In this document: positions 63,240 to 64,000 of the stretch, piece after piece
Numbering within the stretch: position 1 is the stretch's first letter
How the letters are laid out: each line of letters starts with the position of its first letter
Assembly: GCF_003285005.1 (NCBI RefSeq)
Contig: NZ_QMFA01000031.1
Location: 1-64,000 of the forward strand
Source: Paenibacillus sp. YN15
GTDB taxonomy: Bacteria; Bacillota; Bacilli; Paenibacillales; NBRC-103111
Reading direction: 5' to 3'
Length of the DNA stretch: 64,000 nt
Translations under genes and position numbers: made by a program
Notes under the pieces: generated by a model
Seen by the model: the letters and a program-made list of their open reading frames with translations, nothing else
Database searches by the model: none
Told to the model about the DNA's origin: nothing

Positions 63240-64000
63240 TTATGGCGCCGCATGTTCCCCGGTCAGCATCCTTACTGCGTAGACCTCCTTGCAGAAGCCG
63301 CGAAGCCCGTTATAGATCCGCTGCGCTTTTTTCTCCTTGGAGCATAAGGCGAATACGGTGGGCCCGCTGCCGGACATCAGCACGCCGTCTGCTCCCAGCC
63401 GCTCCATGCAGTTTTTCAGCTGCCGGACCTCGGGGTAGAGGGATAATGTAACCTCTTCCAAAACATTGCCCAAACCGGCGCACAGGCCCGGATAATCCTT
63501 CATCCGGATCGCTTCCGCCACACCGGCCGTATCCGGGTGCCGGGCAATCCGCGAGGCATTCAGCTTCCCGTAGACATCCGCCGTGGACACGTTAATGGGC
63601 GGCTTGGCCAACACCACCCAGCATTGGGGCGGCGAATCGATGAACTCCAGCCTTTCCCCGCGACCGCGGGCTATGGCCGTTCCGCCGGTTACGCAGAAGG
63701 GAACGTCGGAGCCCAGCTCGGCTCCCAGCGTCCGAAGCTCCGCATCGGTAATCCCCAGCCGCCACAGGCGGTTCAGACCGCGCAGGGTGGCCGCCGCATC
63801 GCTGCTGCCTCCGGCCAGCCCGGCCGCCACCGGGATTTTTTTATCCAGATGAATATAGACCCCTTGCTTCACATCATAGCGGTCCTTGATCAGCCTGGCG
63901 GCCTGGAACGCCAGGTTTTTCTCGTCCAGCGGGATATACCCGGCCTGGCTGGAGATGATGATGGCATCCCGGTCCAGCTCCTGCATCTCAATGCGGTCCG
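63240..64000 (-). CDS. ispE: 4-(cytidine 5'-diphospho)-2-C-methyl-D-erythritol kinase (5' part missing)
   Basis: GHMP kinase of the non-mevalonate isoprenoid pathway. 253 codons are in the window; the gene runs off the right edge. The ATP loop is [17 protein letters not shown] and the C-terminal GHMP motif is [15 protein letters not shown]. The open frame continues upstream of the internal ATG at 63986 with DRIE, as expected for a full-length protein, so that ATG is not the start. Confidence 0.95.
   Translation of the reverse strand, partial: DRIEMQELDRDAIIISSQAGYIPLDEKNLAFQAARLIKDRYDVKQGVYIHLDKKIPVAAGLAGGSSDAAATLRGLNRLWRLGITDAELRTLGAELGSDVPFCVTGGTAIARGRGERLEFIDSPPQCWVVLAKPPINVSTADVYGKLNASRIARHPDTAGVAEAIRMKDYPGLCAGLGNVLEEVTLSLYPEVRQLKNCMERLGADGVLMSGSGPTVFALCSKEKKAQRIYNGLRGFCKEVYAVRMLTGEHAAP

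Overview
The window is a chromosomal segment of an endospore-forming Firmicute, most likely Paenibacillus or a close relative. Three things point there. The gene order reproduces the Bacillus subtilis purR-ridA-spoVG-glmU-prs-ctc-pth-fin-mfd-spoVT-...-spoIIE-yabS-yabT-tilS-hpt-ftsH-coaX-hslO-ppiC-cysK-pab-fol-dusB-lysS-rRNA block. Sporulation genes are present (spoVG, fin, spoVT, yabP, yabQ, spoIIE). The additions are surface proteins with S-layer-homology (SLH) domains and a plant-polysaccharide enzyme, which are typical of Paenibacillus. Almost everything lies on the minus strand, so the map reads right to left relative to the usual B. subtilis map.

Layout from low to high coordinates: 1-400 holds the 5' end of a 16S rRNA gene (minus) with leader and tandem promoters. 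397-9077 holds translation, tRNA modification and folate genes (lysS, greA, dusB, xre, folK, folB, folP, pabC, pabA, pabB). 9188-10972 is a plus-strand chemoreceptor inserted between pabB and cysK. 11058-14913 holds cysK, a PpiC foldase, hslO and coaX. 14917-18364 is the NAD de novo operon nadA-nadB-nadC, inserted between ftsH and coaX relative to B. subtilis. 18565-27053 holds ftsH, hpt, tilS, the yabT-like kinase, the yabS-like VWA protein and spoIIE. 27072-30700 is an accessory stretch with a 400-bp inverted-repeat-bounded block and an 886-residue MerR-headed fusion protein. 30700-37735 holds tRNA-Met, yabR, divIC, yabQ, yabP, rqcP, HU, the yabN/mazG fusion, a SpoVB-type flippase and spoVT. 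38104-51864 is a three-gene surface island: an SLH protein, a carbohydrate-binding SLH protein, and a 2683-residue GH115/SGNH/SLH protein. 52052-64000 holds prsA, mfd, fin, pth, a small plus-strand ORF, ctc, prs, glmU, spoVG, ridA, purR and the truncated ispE.

The conserved genes form several units that can be read from overlaps and terminators. pabB-pabA-pabC-folP-folB-folK-xre-dusB is a folate operon. nadA-nadB-nadC-coaX-hslO-ppiC links NAD, CoA and redox chaperone functions. yabP-yabQ-divIC couples spore cortex and septum genes. Promoter-like sequences fit known regulons: a sigma-H promoter at spoVG, a sigma-G promoter at spoVT, a Spo0A/sigma-A promoter with 21-base spacing at spoIIE, a PurBox at purR, an Rrf2-type palindrome at cysK and a catabolite-repression (cre) site at the GH115 gene.

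The least ordinary contents are these: (1) the GH115 + SGNH esterase + SLH megaprotein, which puts two xylan side-chain activities on one wall-anchored chain under an exact cre match; (2) the single-gene MerR fusion, whose own promoter has the MerR-type 19-base spacer filled by a dyad; (3) the 400-bp block with four 25-base units at 50-base spacing in mirror arrangement; (4) a thrice-repeated hairpin plus GCTTACGAAGC-like element placed just before ribosome binding sites. No database search was possible. Family assignments rest on motif recognition and synteny.
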